Translations under genes and position numbers: made by a program
Notes under the pieces: model-generated
What the model saw: only the letters and a program-made list of their open reading frames with translations
Told to the model about the DNA's origin: nothing
Databases searched by the model: none
NCBI GenBank assembly: GCA_038138145.1
Contig: JAYQDD010000006.1
Coordinates: forward strand, 62,001-126,000
Direction: 5' to 3'
DNA from: UBA3537 sp038138145
GTDB taxonomy: Bacteria > Bacteroidota > Bacteroidia > Flavobacteriales > Flavobacteriaceae
DNA: 64,000 nucleotides
Part shown: piece by piece, positions 63,340 to 64,000 of the stretch
Layout of the letters: every line of letters starts with the position of its first letter
How positions within the stretch are numbered: position 1 is the stretch's first letter

Positions 63340-64000
63340 TTAAACCTTATAGCGCCACCCAAAAGGATCTGGTGCATTATTAATTTGAATTGAGGTAATT
63401 CGATCTTTTAGACGTGTAGCATATGAAGTTTCAAGCACGGGGAGGTCATAGTCTTGATCTCTAAAACCAAACGAGGAAATAGGAGAGATGACTGCTGCAG
63501 TACCAGCACCAAACATTTCTTTTAAAGCTCCATTTTTGGAGGCATTGATGACTTCAGAAACGGTAAATTTGCGGACTTCGACAGGTATTCCTTCGGCTTT
63601 TGCAATTTCAATAATACTTTTGCGCGTGACACCATCCAAAATTCGGTCACTTGTTGGCCCAGTAATGAGGGTGTCATTGATACGAATAAAAATATTCATC
63701 GCACCAGCTTCTTCAATATATTCATGCGTATTGTCGTCCGTCCAAATGACTTGATTGTATCCTTTTTCAATGGCTAATTGTGTGGGGTAAAATTGCCCGG
63801 CATAGTTTCCACCAGCTTTGGCAAATCCAACACCACCATTGGCTGATCTCGAATATTGTTCTTCAATAAGCACACTTACTTTTCCAGAAAAATATGGACC
63901 TGACGGTGCAGTTGCGATCAAAAAACGATAGCCGTCAGCAGGTGAGGCATGAAAACCTTCACCTGTTGCAAAAATAATAGGACGAATGTATAATGAGCTT
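63340..64000 (-). CDS. ilvE: Branched-chain amino acid aminotransferase, C-terminal part (5' end outside window)
   Basis: The frame is open to the window end, so the start lies beyond 64000; the visible 220 residues are the C-terminal two thirds. The fold type IV PLP enzyme transfers amino groups between branched-chain 2-oxo acids and glutamate. Motifs: YIRPIIFATG, the PLP-site region GFAKAGGNYAGQFYPTQLA, IEEAGAMNIF and VTRKSIIEIAKAEGI. The Lys in KAGGNY would be the cofactor Lys or lie next to it. It is convergent with the MazG-like gene, with two bases between them. Confidence 0.93.
   Translation of the reverse strand, partial: SSLYIRPIIFATGEGFHASPADGYRFLIATAPSGPYFSGKVSVLIEEQYSRSANGGVGFAKAGGNYAGQFYPTQLAIEKGYNQVIWTDDNTHEYIEEAGAMNIFIRINDTLITGPTSDRILDGVTRKSIIEIAKAEGIPVEVRKFTVSEVINASKNGALKEMFGAGTAAVISPISSFGFRDQDYDLPVLETSYATRLKDRITSIQINNAPDPFGWRYKV

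Overview
The window is a contiguous piece of chromosome from a member of the Bacteroidota, most likely a marine Flavobacteriaceae. The signs are low G+C with AT-rich spacers, weak or absent Shine-Dalgarno sequences, promoter boxes of the Bacteroidota type (TAnnTTTG), many lipoproteins, a mevalonate-pathway pair (HMG-CoA reductase plus a GYDIA-type GHMP kinase), LptC as a lipoprotein, the SDR-type threonine dehydrogenase, and glutamine synthetases of types II and III side by side. No phage, insertion sequence, CRISPR array or rRNA was seen. The only RNA gene recognised with confidence is one tRNA-Phe.

Layout. 1-6690: the end of mfd, a TlpA-like thioredoxin, YraN, an LD-carboxypeptidase and metG. 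6691-7076: a G+C-rich cluster of short inverted repeats, then a promoter region. 7077-11241: nitrogen block amt1 - glnK (P-II) - amt2, then a LacI-type regulator. 11293-15931: ssb, a small Cys-rich protein, a TPR protein, an M13 peptidase and a lipoprotein. 16049-17103: threonine dehydrogenase and tRNA-Phe. 17199-24984: rightward block coaX - FadL-like porin - TPR protein - lptC - small membrane protein - CBS/DUF21 protein - PpiD-type isomerase. 25038-27241: mevalonate pair. 27381-33685: peptide use (S9 dipeptidyl peptidase, two POT transporters, thioredoxin). 33682-37908: leftward block surE - small membrane protein - lpxB - comEC. 38060-47064: C-terminal processing protease, ABC permease, urocanate hydratase, PLP enzyme, glucosaminidase and hemL. 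47077-51706: a lipoprotein, a broken PAS gene and the divergent glutamine synthetases GSII and GSIII. 51781-56100: purM, prfA, pyrF and a broken thioredoxin-family gene. 56178-64000: OmpA protein, Lrp regulator, DUF1684 protein, crcB, SRPBCC protein, DPP III-type peptidase, MazG-like protein and the C-terminal part of a branched-chain aminotransferase.

How the genes fit together. The most notable signal is regulatory. The promoters of amt1, of glnK-amt2 and of the GSIII gene about 40 kb away share a bipartite element: a GGGT-type half element, then 37-40 bases later a dyad of the form CCC, AT-rich core, GGG. A -7-like box follows 14-16 bases after the dyad, so the dyad sits near -40, where a class II activator would bind. 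This looks like an undescribed nitrogen operator. The peptidases and peptide transporters suggest growth on protein, and urocanate hydratase and threonine dehydrogenase would feed amino-acid breakdown.

Three genes are interrupted. A PAS gene and a thioredoxin-family gene each carry one in-frame TAG with the expected sequence continuing after it, and comEC has a one-base frame change near its N-terminus. Release factor 1 is intact and at least six intact genes here end in TAG, so TAG is an ordinary stop in this organism.
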